Below, piece after piece: positions 1 through 6,165 of a stretch of 6,165 bases of DNA. Both the position numbers and the translations under genes were made by a program. The notes under the pieces were generated by a model. That model saw only the letters and a program-made list of their open reading frames with translations, was not told the DNA's origin and did not search any database. The stretch's first letter is position 1; each line of letters opens with the position of its first letter. The stretch covers positions 1-6,165 of the forward strand of contig JAMOSL010000160.1 in assembly GCA_027063105.1 (NCBI GenBank), read 5' to 3'. Origin of the DNA: Campylobacteraceae bacterium. GTDB taxonomy: Bacteria > Campylobacterota > Campylobacteria > Campylobacterales > Sulfurovaceae.

Positions 1-444
1 AACAGCATACTTTCCACTAGAATAGTTATTCATACTATTTTTATCATAAGGAATATCAGTATCTGGATATTGAGTAATATTTAAATCATATTTTATAGCC
101 AAATTAATAACTGCTTCTTCATGTTTAACTTCCGATTTACTAGCAATATTATAAAGTTGTTGAAGAGATTGTTTCTCATATATGTTTAAATAAACCTCTT
201 TAGCAAGTTTCTCTTCATTATACATATAAGTTATAGAATCTTGTAATTCTTGTGTAAGTTGAGATTTACTTGATGATATAGCATCAGTTATATTCGAGGG
301 AATAGTCTCCTCTTGATAATTTTGTTGAGTATAATTATTATTACTATTTTTACTATCATATTTATTATTATTTTCTGAATTACAAGCCGAAATAGAAAAT
401 ATAATAGATAATAGTAATGCAGATTGTGTGAATTTATTTTTCAA
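1..444 (-). CDS. Putative ferritin-like (DUF2202-type) lipoprotein, 3' end cut by the window edge
   Basis: The first 148 codons are present and stay open to the window edge, so the C-terminal part is missing. The start is TTG at 444: it has AGGAG seven bases upstream, an in-frame TAA lies immediately before it, and no ATG fits. Residues 1-21 form a lipoprotein signal: K2/K4, a hydrophobic core at 9-19, then I-S-A-C with Cys21 as the lipidation site. An Asn/Ser-rich linker follows at about 22-45. From about residue 60 the chain looks helical. The pattern NEEKLAKEVY (76-85), then SEVKH (104-108) and EAV, matches my memory of the DUF2202 ferritin-like family. E78 and the ExxH of E105/H108 are plausible di-iron ligands from the first two helices; the second pair would lie outside the window. 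Metal binding and function are inferred, not shown. It lies 62 bp after the pump gene on the same strand and could be cotranscribed. Confidence 0.72.
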   Translation of the reverse strand, partial: MKNKFTQSALLLSIIFSISACNSENNNKYDSKNSNNNYTQQNYQEETIPSNITDAISSSKSQLTQELQDSITYMYNEEKLAKEVYLNIYEKQSLQQLYNIASKSEVKHEEAVINLAIKYDLNITQYPDTDIPYDKNSMNNYSSGKYAV

Positions 445-451
445 TTATTTA

Positions 452-456
452 CTCCT
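452..456 (-). promoter_or_regulatory. Ribosome binding site fixing a TTG start
   Basis: AGGAG on the minus strand, seven bases before the TTG at 444-442. It decides the start of the lipoprotein gene, because the codon just before the TTG is an in-frame stop and the next in-frame ATG (residue 74) would remove the signal peptide and lipobox. Confidence 0.8.
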
Positions 457-485
457 TTTTAGTTTAATAAAAGAAATATAACAAC

Positions 486-509
486 TTAATGTGAATTAAA
501 TATGAATTA
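486..509. repeat. Short direct and inverted repeats at the end of the pump gene
   Basis: TGAATTA occurs at 492-498 and again at 503-509, 11 bp apart from start to start. An overlapping inverted repeat, TTAAT (486-490) and ATTAA (495-499), surrounds GTGA. One-turn-spaced direct repeats are the usual layout of OmpR/PhoB-type response-regulator sites, so this could control the downstream lipoprotein gene. In such AT-rich DNA chance is also a good explanation. The stem is too weak and AT-only to act as a terminator, and I see no other terminator in the 62-bp gap. Confidence 0.25.
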
Positions 510-3500
510 TTCTTTGACAAACCAAATAAACCAAATAGGAATAAAAACTAAAGTCATAATTGTTCCAATCATAAGTCCCCCAATAGCTACAGCTCCAAGT
601 GGTGCTAATCTTTCTAGACCAATAGCACTACCTTGTGCAACAGGTAACATTCCAACACTTACAGCAAATGCAGTCATTAATACAGGTCTAGTTCGTATTT
701 TGATAGCTTCTAGCATAGCATCTTTTTTATTAATACCTTTTTTTATCTCTTCTAAAGCAAAATGTATAAGTAAAATGGCATTATTAACAATTACACCTGA
801 TAGCAACATAAACCCCATCATTGCAGGCATAGATACATGGTAGCCAATAGCTAGTATTGTCCAAGAAGCTCCAATAATAGTAAGTGGTATTGAGAGTAGT
901 ATCATAAGTGATATTTTAATATTCCCAAACATTATTATAAGTGTTAATAAAATTAATACAATAGCTATAATAATAGCTTCTATCATTCGTTCTGCTGAAG
1001 CTTTAAACTGTTTAATATCTCCTATTTGTTCAAGTTCAACTCCTTTTGGTAAGGTTATATCTTCTAAATGTTTCTCAAAATCAGCCATAATATGTGAAAT
1101 AGCTGATTTTTCTCTATTACCATAAACTTCTAGTGTATATTCTAGCCCTTCTCTTGTAATTAGACTAGGTTCATTATGTGACTCAATAGTTGCTATTTCA
1201 TTTAAAGGGATTTTTCCTTTTTTAGTATCAATTAGCATATTTAAAATTGTATTAAAGTTATTTATCTGATTCTGTGGTAACCAAGTTCGAACTGTATAAT
1301 CAATACTATTCTTTTTGGCAAAAGTTGCTACAGGCATACCTCTTATAGCTAATTTTAATTGATTTGTTATATCCATTCTAGTTAGTCCATATTCTAGTGC
1401 TTTATTCTCATTAATTTTTAGATTATATACTTTCTTATCTATATTCCAAGTAGTTGAAGTAGAGACTACTCCTTTTGTTTTAGATAAGGCTTTCTCAACT
1501 TGATCCCCTGCCTCTTGTAGTAAATTTATATTGCTACTACTAAGTTTGGCATCTACATTTGCTCTAATACTTGCTAAAGCAGTAGCTCCATAAGGTGTAA
1601 TCTCTAGTGATTTTATATTTGGAACTTGATATATTTTTTCTCTTAATGACTTTGATATTTCCCAAATATCTCTATCTCTTTTGTATCTATCTACATAAGT
1701 AGCTACAATAGAAAGATGGTCAATACCACTTCCACTCCCAATACTTATAACTCCTGCTTCACTTCCAATATTTCCAGATATTCGTAATATTTCATCTTCT
1801 TTGCTGATGATTTTATTAACTTTTTTCATAATTTCTTCACTCTTATGTATTGGTAAGTTTGGTTGAGCTGTTATTTTTATATTAACTCCACCTGTATCCA
1901 TTGGTGGCATTAATTCTTGTCCAGCAATAGGCATTACAAGTTTTATAGATATAATAAAAAGTAAGAATAATATAATCATAGATAAAATACCTAAAACCTT
2001 ATATTCTATAATTGCTCTTACAATATTTGAGAATAATATTTGTATATAATTATTTATTGTTCCAGTAATAAGATGAAATATATTCTCAACTCGTAGTAGC
2101 ATTTTATTTTGAATAGATAGAATATATAGAGATAAAAGAGGTACAGCTACAATGGATATTATATAAGAGGCAGTTAATGCCAAAAGTAAAGTCCCTACTA
2201 ATGGAGCAAACACAGTTTGGGGATATCCTCCTACAAACAACATAGGAGCTAATGCTATCATCGTAGTTATAGTTCCACTTAAATCAGCAAACATTACCTC
2301 TTTTGTTCCATCAATAACAGCCTCTTTTATATCTTTTCCAAGTTCTCTATAATGCCTTTCAATATTCTCCATAACAACAACTGTATCATCAAGTAATAGT
2401 CCCAAAGCCAAAATAATAGCAGTAAGTGTTACAACATTAAAATCGATACCTACAAGCCACATTAACGCAATAGTAGATGAATAAACTAATGGAATAGTAA
2501 TAATTACTACCAAAATTTGGCGAAAACTTGCTAAAAATAGAAATACTACAATAGTTGACATTATAATAGCATCACGCAATGACTCAAACATATTTGTAGT
2601 ACTTTGTTCTATAGTTTCTTTTTGTGTATCACTTATCTCAAAATTGATATTTGGATATTTAGCTCTAAACTCTTCTATTAATATCTCTGATTTATTAATA
2701 GTTTGAATAACATCAGCATTGATAGAACGCTGTATTGATAGTGCTATTGCTTCTTTAGCATTCCCAAAATATAAAGCACTATTCTCATAATGTCCAAAAT
2801 ATATTTCTGCAATATCAGATAATTTGATATTTTGAGTAATAGGCAAAGTTTTAAGTCTATCTATCTTATCTCTTTTCCCTTTTGATTTAAGTAGATAACG
2901 GTGTTCTTGATTGCTAATAAATCCTATGGCATACTCATTATCATTTTTTTGGATAGAAGCAATAACTTGACCTAATGAAAGATTAAGTTTATCTAGCTTA
3001 GCTTTATCAATGATTATTTGTACCTCTTTAGTGAATCCACCAAATATATCTACATTGGCTATACCTTTAGTTTTTAGAAGCTTATGCTTTATTTCTCCTG
3101 ATGCCAAATCTCTTATATCTTCTAAATTTAGGTGCACTCCATCTTTGGGTGATATAGCTACTACTAAAATGGGTGCAGTAGCTTCTGTAATTTTTATAAT
3201 TTGAGGCTCTTTTATATCTTTAGGGAGCTTGGAACGAATTTTAGATAGTGCATTAGTAACATCATTAATAGCAGTATTGATATCTTTACTATACTCAAAT
3301 TCTGCTCTGATTACAGTTACTTCATCAATAGTATTTGAATATGCTCTTCGTATTTCATCAAGGGAATAAAGCTCTTCTTCAATAGGAACAGCGATATTAG
3401 TTGCCATACTCTGTGCAGATACTCCAGTTTGCACAATAACTAAAGCCACCTCTGGATAGTTGGAATTTGGAAAAAGATTTCTATGTATTTTACCATATCC

Positions 3501-3596
3501 TATAATACCAGTCAATATGAAGAGTACTAAAAATGAAATAATTATATGAGGCTTTTTAAGAATTTTTTCTACCAAATTAGTCGAATGATTATTCAT
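507..3596 (-). CDS. RND-family efflux pump, inner-membrane permease subunit (AcrB/HAE-1-like)
   Basis: This 1029-residue protein is the proton-driven engine of the tripartite pump; AcrB has 1049 residues. It has the duplicated RND plan: TM1 at about 17-35, a periplasmic porter/docking loop at 36-340, TM2-TM6 at about 341-492, an amphipathic stretch, TM7 at about 533-555, a second periplasmic loop at 556-870 and TM8-TM12 at about 871-1027. TM4 reads GLLLDDTVVVMEN with D403 and D404 equivalent to AcrB D407/D408. TM11 begins with R968-T-R-P and has T975, matching AcrB R971 and T978. In TM10 the motif is GVIVNNAIL, which puts Asn938 where AcrB has Lys940. The start ATG overlaps the end of the adaptor gene by 8 bp, and a weak AGAGAA ribosome site lies inside that gene. 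Reading frame and membrane plan are complete, with no sign of decay. Family is certain; substrate (drug, bile salt, lipid, solvent) is unknown. The HME heavy-metal class looks unlikely from the TM4 motif. Confidence 0.96.
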   Translation of the reverse strand: MNNHSTNLVEKILKKPHIIISFLVLFILTGIIGYGKIHRNLFPNSNYPEVALVIVQTGVSAQSMATNIAVPIEEELYSLDEIRRAYSNTIDEVTVIRAEFEYSKDINTAINDVTNALSKIRSKLPKDIKEPQIIKITEATAPILVVAISPKDGVHLNLEDIRDLASGEIKHKLLKTKGIANVDIFGGFTKEVQIIIDKAKLDKLNLSLGQVIASIQKNDNEYAIGFISNQEHRYLLKSKGKRDKIDRLKTLPITQNIKLSDIAEIYFGHYENSALYFGNAKEAIALSIQRSINADVIQTINKSEILIEEFRAKYPNINFEISDTQKETIEQSTTNMFESLRDAIIMSTIVVFLFLASFRQILVVIITIPLVYSSTIALMWLVGIDFNVVTLTAIILALGLLLDDTVVVMENIERHYRELGKDIKEAVIDGTKEVMFADLSGTITTMIALAPMLFVGGYPQTVFAPLVGTLLLALTASYIISIVAVPLLSLYILSIQNKMLLRVENIFHLITGTINNYIQILFSNIVRAIIEYKVLGILSMIILFLLFIISIKLVMPIAGQELMPPMDTGGVNIKITAQPNLPIHKSEEIMKKVNKIISKEDEILRISGNIGSEAGVISIGSGSGIDHLSIVATYVDRYKRDRDIWEISKSLREKIYQVPNIKSLEITPYGATALASIRANVDAKLSSSNINLLQEAGDQVEKALSKTKGVVSTSTTWNIDKKVYNLKINENKALEYGLTRMDITNQLKLAIRGMPVATFAKKNSIDYTVRTWLPQNQINNFNTILNMLIDTKKGKIPLNEIATIESHNEPSLITREGLEYTLEVYGNREKSAISHIMADFEKHLEDITLPKGVELEQIGDIKQFKASAERMIEAIIIAIVLILLTLIIMFGNIKISLMILLSIPLTIIGASWTILAIGYHVSMPAMMGFMLLSGVIVNNAILLIHFALEEIKKGINKKDAMLEAIKIRTRPVLMTAFAVSVGMLPVAQGSAIGLERLAPLGAVAIGGLMIGTIMTLVFIPIWFIWFVKE

Positions 3597-4668
3597 TATT
3601 ATTCTCTATAATGTTAATTATACCATAAGCTTCTAGTTGAATCAATTCAATTTCATTTCCAATAGCAATTTTATTTTCTGGACAACTGGATAGAATACTC
3701 TCTAAATTATTTTGTAGAACTATATCTATTTTTAATGGTTCAAATTTCTTATTTTTATAAACCATTATAAGAATTTTATTTTTTTTATGTATTAGTGTTT
3801 CGTTTGGAACAATACATCCAGTAGCTGTTTGTATTAAAATATCTATATTTATACTGCTTCCTACTGGTATTGTTAATTCTTTATTTAAAGTTATTTCAGC
3901 TTGTGATAACCCCTTTTTTGCCAAAGTTTTTATAAGAGTTATCTCTCCAATATTTTCTCCCTCATAAAAAACTTTTTTATCTTTTTCAATATTTGAATTA
4001 GAAGTACTATACAAAAAGGTAAGTTTTTTTACTCCATTACTCATTATTAAGATAGATTTTCCTGTTATAGCTAAATCACCTTGATGGAGTTGAACATGAT
4101 CTATTATTCCATTAAAAGGAGATATTATATTTAAATAACTTTTTTGTTTATTTAACTGCTCAATTTTTTTATATGTAGATTTTACTACTATGTTTTTTCC
4201 TTGCATTATAACTTTTGAAGTATCAAACTGTTCCTTTGATAATCCTCCAATATCATATAGTTCTTTATTACGGCTATATATTTGTTTGCTAAGTATAAAA
4301 TCATTTTTTTGTTGAGATAGAGTTATTTTCAGCAATTCAATATTGGAGTTTAAATCATTCTCATCAATAGTAGCTAATAGTTGTCCTTTGCTAACTCTTT
4401 CACCTTCGTGAACATATAATTTTTCAATATATCCTGCCATTTTAGTTGATATCTTTATACTTTTATCGGATTCTACTTGAGATAGAAATTTTGTACTTAT
4501 TTCTAATTTACCTTGTCTAGGGTTAATTGTAGATATACTTATCAACTCTTTTTCAGATGTTTTAGCTCCATTTACTTCAGCTTCTCTATGCTCTAAAAGC
4601 CCTTTAGCTTGGATAATAATCATTGCAATAATAACTAATGAAATACTTGTAATCAATATTTTCTTCAT
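3589..4668 (-). CDS. RND efflux periplasmic adaptor (membrane fusion protein, HlyD/AcrA-like)
   Basis: The 359-residue adaptor links the pump to the outer-membrane channel. Residues 2-3 are lysines, followed by a hydrophobic segment at 4-19 that serves as signal or membrane anchor. There is no lipobox cysteine, so it is not an AcrA-type lipoprotein. The two halves of the lipoyl domain are clear: 73-106 (AGYIEKLYVHEGERVSKGQLL) and 178-211 (SPFNGIIDHVQLHQGD). Between them, 107-177 is a charged helical hairpin of roughly 70 residues that should contact the channel. A beta-barrel domain spans about 212-285, and a membrane-proximal domain runs from about 286 to the end. The ATG directly follows the TAA of the channel gene with no spacer; its AGGAG lies in the last codons of that gene. 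The 3' end overlaps the pump gene by 8 bp. This packing points to translational coupling and equal expression. Confidence 0.94.
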   Translation of the reverse strand: MKKILITSISLVIIAMIIIQAKGLLEHREAEVNGAKTSEKELISISTINPRQGKLEISTKFLSQVESDKSIKISTKMAGYIEKLYVHEGERVSKGQLLATIDENDLNSNIELLKITLSQQKNDFILSKQIYSRNKELYDIGGLSKEQFDTSKVIMQGKNIVVKSTYKKIEQLNKQKSYLNIISPFNGIIDHVQLHQGDLAITGKSILIMSNGVKKLTFLYSTSNSNIEKDKKVFYEGENIGEITLIKTLAKKGLSQAEITLNKELTIPVGSSINIDILIQTATGCIVPNETLIHKKNKILIMVYKNKKFEPLKIDIVLQNNLESILSSCPENKIAIGNEIELIQLEAYGIINIIENNNE

Positions 4669-5955
4669 TTATATATCTCCTCTTTCTCGTAGATAATCTA
4701 AATAATAGATACCATTTTGATATTTATATTTAGATTGAATAAGTTTAGATTTTGCTAATTGTGTTTTAGATTTTGCCAGAAGTAATTCATTTAATGTAAT
4801 TACTTCTGCACTATATTTGGCTTCTTCTATTCTTTGAGTCTCTTTTAATAAATTAAGTGTAGATAGATTTGTTTCATACTCTATAAATGCAATCTCTATT
4901 TCTAGTTGTGCTTTGGCAATAAGATTTTTAAATTTTTCATCTATTTCAATCTTCTTTGTTACTGCTTTAAGCTTTGCTATTTTAGCTTGTTGAACTCTCG
5001 CCGAAGTTTTTCCAAAATCAAATACTCTTAATTTTGCATTAACTCCTACTTGCCAAAGTTGTTCACTTTCTATTAGATCTATTTGGTCGATATCATAATT
5101 GTATCCTATATAACTATTTAATGATACTTGAGGTTTATTTATAGCTTTTGCCTTGAATACTCTTTTTTCACTTTTTTCTATCTCCAAGTCTTGCATTTTA
5201 AATCTCTCTAAATCATCAAGTTTTTTGAAATTAGTAGATATATTCTTAACAATGATTTTTCTCTTTGGGGCTTCTATATTATTAATTTTAGTGATATGTG
5301 TTATAGAGGATAGATTTGATCTTATCATATTTAATGAACTTTTACTAACCTCTAATTGACCTTTACTTTCTTGAAGTATGGCCTTTGATTTTAAGATTTC
5401 TATTTCTCCATTTCTACCAATATCTACACCTTTTTTTATAATTTTATGGAGACTATAAAGGCTCATTAAATACTTTCTTTGAGATTTGATAATATCTTGT
5501 AGAGATAGAGCAGAGAGATACAATGAGCGAATATTATATATTAACTGTTCTCGGTCTAATCTTTTCTTACTCTGCATTATCTTTTGAGAAATACTACTTA
5601 TATCTACCTCTCTATCCAATGCCCCACCAGTAAAAAGAGGTACAGAGTATTGTATGCCTGTTGAGAATAAATCTTGTGTTGTGGCTATATCACTATTTTG
5701 TTGAATAGCAATTGGAGTAAGTGGAGCTAAAGTTCGAGGCAAATTATAATGAGTATAGCTTCCTGTAATATCAATCTCTCCATACTTACTTGCTTTATTC
5801 TCATCTTTTTTTAATCTAGTTAATTCTACTTCTAAATTATTTTTTTTGATTAAGCTATTATTAGCTAATCCTTGTTCAACTAGTTTATCTAAAGATATAG
5901 CTGATGCTATCATGGTAGATAATAAAAATATTATAAAAGTTTTTATGTTTATCAA
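4669..5955 (-). CDS. TolC-like outer-membrane efflux channel (OEP family)
   Basis: The 428-residue protein is the exit duct of the pump, expected to form a trimer with a short beta-barrel in the outer membrane and a long periplasmic helical barrel. A signal peptide covers residues 1-19 (hydrophobic core 7-16, A-S-A cleavage site before I20). No cysteine follows, so it is a TolC-type rather than a lipidated OprM-type channel. Two OEP repeats are visible. The first has a beta-hairpin region at about 60-110 ending in SVPLFTGGALDREV (104-117). The second has KPQVSLNSYIGYNYD at 274-288 and GVNAKLRVFDFGKTSARV at 304-321. Long, charged helices fill the rest. The start is TTG at 5955, supported by AGGAG six bases upstream; the next in-frame ATG (residue 15) falls inside the signal peptide. 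It is the first gene of the operon and touches the adaptor gene. Identity as an OEP is firm; the specific partner follows from context. Confidence 0.93.
   Translation of the reverse strand: MINIKTFIIFLLSTMIASAISLDKLVEQGLANNSLIKKNNLEVELTRLKKDENKASKYGEIDITGSYTHYNLPRTLAPLTPIAIQQNSDIATTQDLFSTGIQYSVPLFTGGALDREVDISSISQKIMQSKKRLDREQLIYNIRSLYLSALSLQDIIKSQRKYLMSLYSLHKIIKKGVDIGRNGEIEILKSKAILQESKGQLEVSKSSLNMIRSNLSSITHITKINNIEAPKRKIIVKNISTNFKKLDDLERFKMQDLEIEKSEKRVFKAKAINKPQVSLNSYIGYNYDIDQIDLIESEQLWQVGVNAKLRVFDFGKTSARVQQAKIAKLKAVTKKIEIDEKFKNLIAKAQLEIEIAFIEYETNLSTLNLLKETQRIEEAKYSAEVITLNELLLAKSKTQLAKSKLIQSKYKYQNGIYYLDYLRERGDI
4677..4681 (-). promoter_or_regulatory. Ribosome binding site of the adaptor gene, inside the channel gene
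   Basis: AGGAG on the minus strand, eight bases before the adaptor ATG. It is part of the codons for the final Arg-Gly of the channel protein, so ribosomes finishing the channel gene can restart on the adaptor gene directly. Confidence 0.8.
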
Positions 5956-5961
5956 GATACT

Positions 5962-5966
5962 CTCCT
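5962..5966 (-). promoter_or_regulatory. Ribosome binding site fixing the TTG start of the channel gene
   Basis: AGGAG on the minus strand, six bases before the TTG at 5955-5953. It supports TTG as initiator and keeps the full signal peptide. Confidence 0.8.
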
Positions 5967-5985
5967 ATTTATCTAAATTTTGTTC

Positions 5986-6015
5986 AATGAGATGAAAAAC
6001 TTTTTTCATCTCATT
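5986..6015. repeat. 30-bp near-perfect palindrome in the operon leader
   Basis: The left arm AATGAGATGAAAAA (5986-5999) is the exact reverse complement of TTTTTCATCTCATT (6002-6015), with only CT between them. It lies 31 bp before the channel start codon. As DNA it has the shape of an operator for a dimeric repressor; TetR-family repressors commonly control RND operons this way. As RNA it would form a 5' hairpin on the efflux mRNA. On the minus strand it is followed by GAACAAAATTT, a poor U-tract, so a normal intrinsic terminator reading leftward is unlikely. On the plus strand it is followed by a moderately T-rich stretch, but no plus-strand gene precedes it. Operator is my preferred reading. 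Confidence 0.6.
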
Positions 6016-6019
6016 ATTA

Positions 6020-6028
6020 TTTATAATA
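6020..6028 (-). promoter_or_regulatory. Candidate -10 region of the efflux operon promoter
   Basis: On the minus strand this reads TATTATAAA and contains TATTAT and TATAAA, both close to the sigma-70 -10 consensus. It lies just upstream of the palindrome, so a transcript would begin at about its first arm. No convincing -35 is seen. Campylobacterota promoters often lack one and use an AT-rich periodic upstream region, which is present here. The position is inferred from composition only. Confidence 0.3.
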
Positions 6029-6040
6029 GTATCTTTTTCA

Positions 6041-6060
6041 ATAGAAAATCATAGAAAATA
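6041..6060. repeat. Tandem 10-bp direct repeat in the operon leader
   Basis: ATAGAAAATC (6041-6050) is followed directly by ATAGAAAATA (6051-6060), nine of ten bases identical. It sits upstream of the candidate -10 stretch. It could be a regulator half-site pair or a bent A-tract upstream element; the A-tracts repeat at about one helical turn. Chance is possible in this base composition. Confidence 0.4.
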
Positions 6061-6106
6061 GAATTTTGAGTTCTATTAATGATATTTCTATATTCCAAGT
6101 TTCACC

Positions 6107-6165
6107 TTACTTAGAAACCTTAACAGTTTCTAAAAAATTACCATTAAGATAATTTGTCAAATAGG
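6107..6165 (-). CDS. Possible 3' end of an upstream gene, cut by the window edge
   Basis: One minus-strand frame is open from the right edge to a TAA at 6109-6107 and encodes the 18-residue tail YLTNYLNGNFLETVKVSK. The other two minus-strand frames close sooner, one at once and one after six codons. The tail is too short to identify. A TetR-type regulator would be a common neighbour in this position, but nothing in the residues shows it. If real, the gene lies about 150 bp upstream of the channel gene on the same strand. The same frame stays open for 20 more codons after the TAA (see findings). Confidence 0.35.
   Translation of the reverse strand, partial: YLTNYLNGNFLETVKVSK
6111..6133. repeat. 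8-bp inverted repeat at the end of the possible upstream gene
   Basis: TTAGAAAC (6111-6118) and GTTTCTAA (6126-6133) are perfect inverted repeats around a 7-base loop. No T-run follows on either strand, so it does not look like an intrinsic terminator. It may be a regulator-binding dyad or a weak mRNA hairpin over the stop codon of the upstream frame. Confidence 0.4.

Noticed and set aside
502..843. Plus-strand open frame of 113 codons starting with ATG
   Set aside because: It lies wholly opposite the C-terminal coding region of the RND pump, whose frame and membrane motifs are unmistakable. It has no ribosome site (AAATT precedes the ATG) and no recognisable domain.
3010..3204. Plus-strand open frame of 64 codons
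   Set aside because: It is antisense to the first periplasmic loop of the RND pump and has no signal of its own.
3779..3786. Run of eight T (A8 in the adaptor coding strand), with a similar run at 5840-5847 in the channel gene, as possible phase-variation tracts
   Set aside because: Runs of eight A/T are common in DNA this AT-rich and fall in ordinary Lys/Asn codons. Both genes are in frame, and phase-variable tracts in this group are usually longer G or C runs.
5153..5359. Plus-strand open frame of 68 codons with a hydrophobic stretch
   Set aside because: It is antisense to the helical part of the channel gene. Hydrophobic Leu/Ile/Phe-rich antisense frames are expected opposite Lys/Glu/Asn-rich AT-rich coding DNA.
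5986..6015. The leader palindrome as an intrinsic terminator of the upstream gene
   Set aside because: On the minus strand the hairpin is followed by GAACAAAATTT rather than a U-run, and it comes after the candidate promoter. It is kept as a palindrome with operator or 5' hairpin as the better reading.
1..6165. Insertion sequences, CRISPR repeats, tRNA or rRNA genes
   Set aside because: I found no transposase motifs, long terminal inverted repeats, regularly spaced repeats or cloverleaf-like GC-rich segments. The base composition is even across the window.

Overview
The window is strongly AT-rich (by eye about 70% A+T) and carries a tripartite Gram-negative efflux operon on the minus strand. 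The order is an outer-membrane TolC-type channel (4669-5955), a periplasmic adaptor (3589-4668) and an inner-membrane RND pump (507-3596). Low GC, AGGAG ribosome binding sites, TTG starts and very tight packing fit a member of the Campylobacterota, such as an Arcobacter-like organism. That assignment is an inference from composition and gene content; there is no rRNA or marker gene to confirm it.

Layout, read in the direction of transcription from the right edge. Positions 6107-6165 may hold the last codons of an upstream minus-strand gene, with an 8-bp inverted repeat over its end. Positions 5956-6106 are the leader of the efflux operon: a 10-bp tandem repeat, an AT-rich -10-like stretch, a 30-bp near-perfect palindrome and a strong ribosome binding site in front of a TTG start. 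The channel gene ends exactly where the adaptor gene begins, and the adaptor overlaps the pump by 8 bp, so the three should be made from one mRNA. After a 62-bp gap a fourth minus-strand gene begins at 444. It encodes a lipoprotein that resembles the ferritin-like DUF2202 family and runs off the left edge.

Together the three efflux genes encode a complete envelope-spanning pump. The RND protein uses the proton gradient to drive substrate into the channel, the adaptor couples the two, and the OEP protein opens through the outer membrane. The substrate cannot be read from sequence. The pump keeps the paired aspartates of transmembrane helix 4 but has asparagine where AcrB has its essential lysine in helix 10, so it belongs to a branch apart from AcrB/MexB. 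I see no mobile element, CRISPR array, tRNA or rRNA, and nothing that amounts to a new system. The most useful leads are the leader palindrome, the altered proton-relay residue and the ferritin-like lipoprotein next to the pump.
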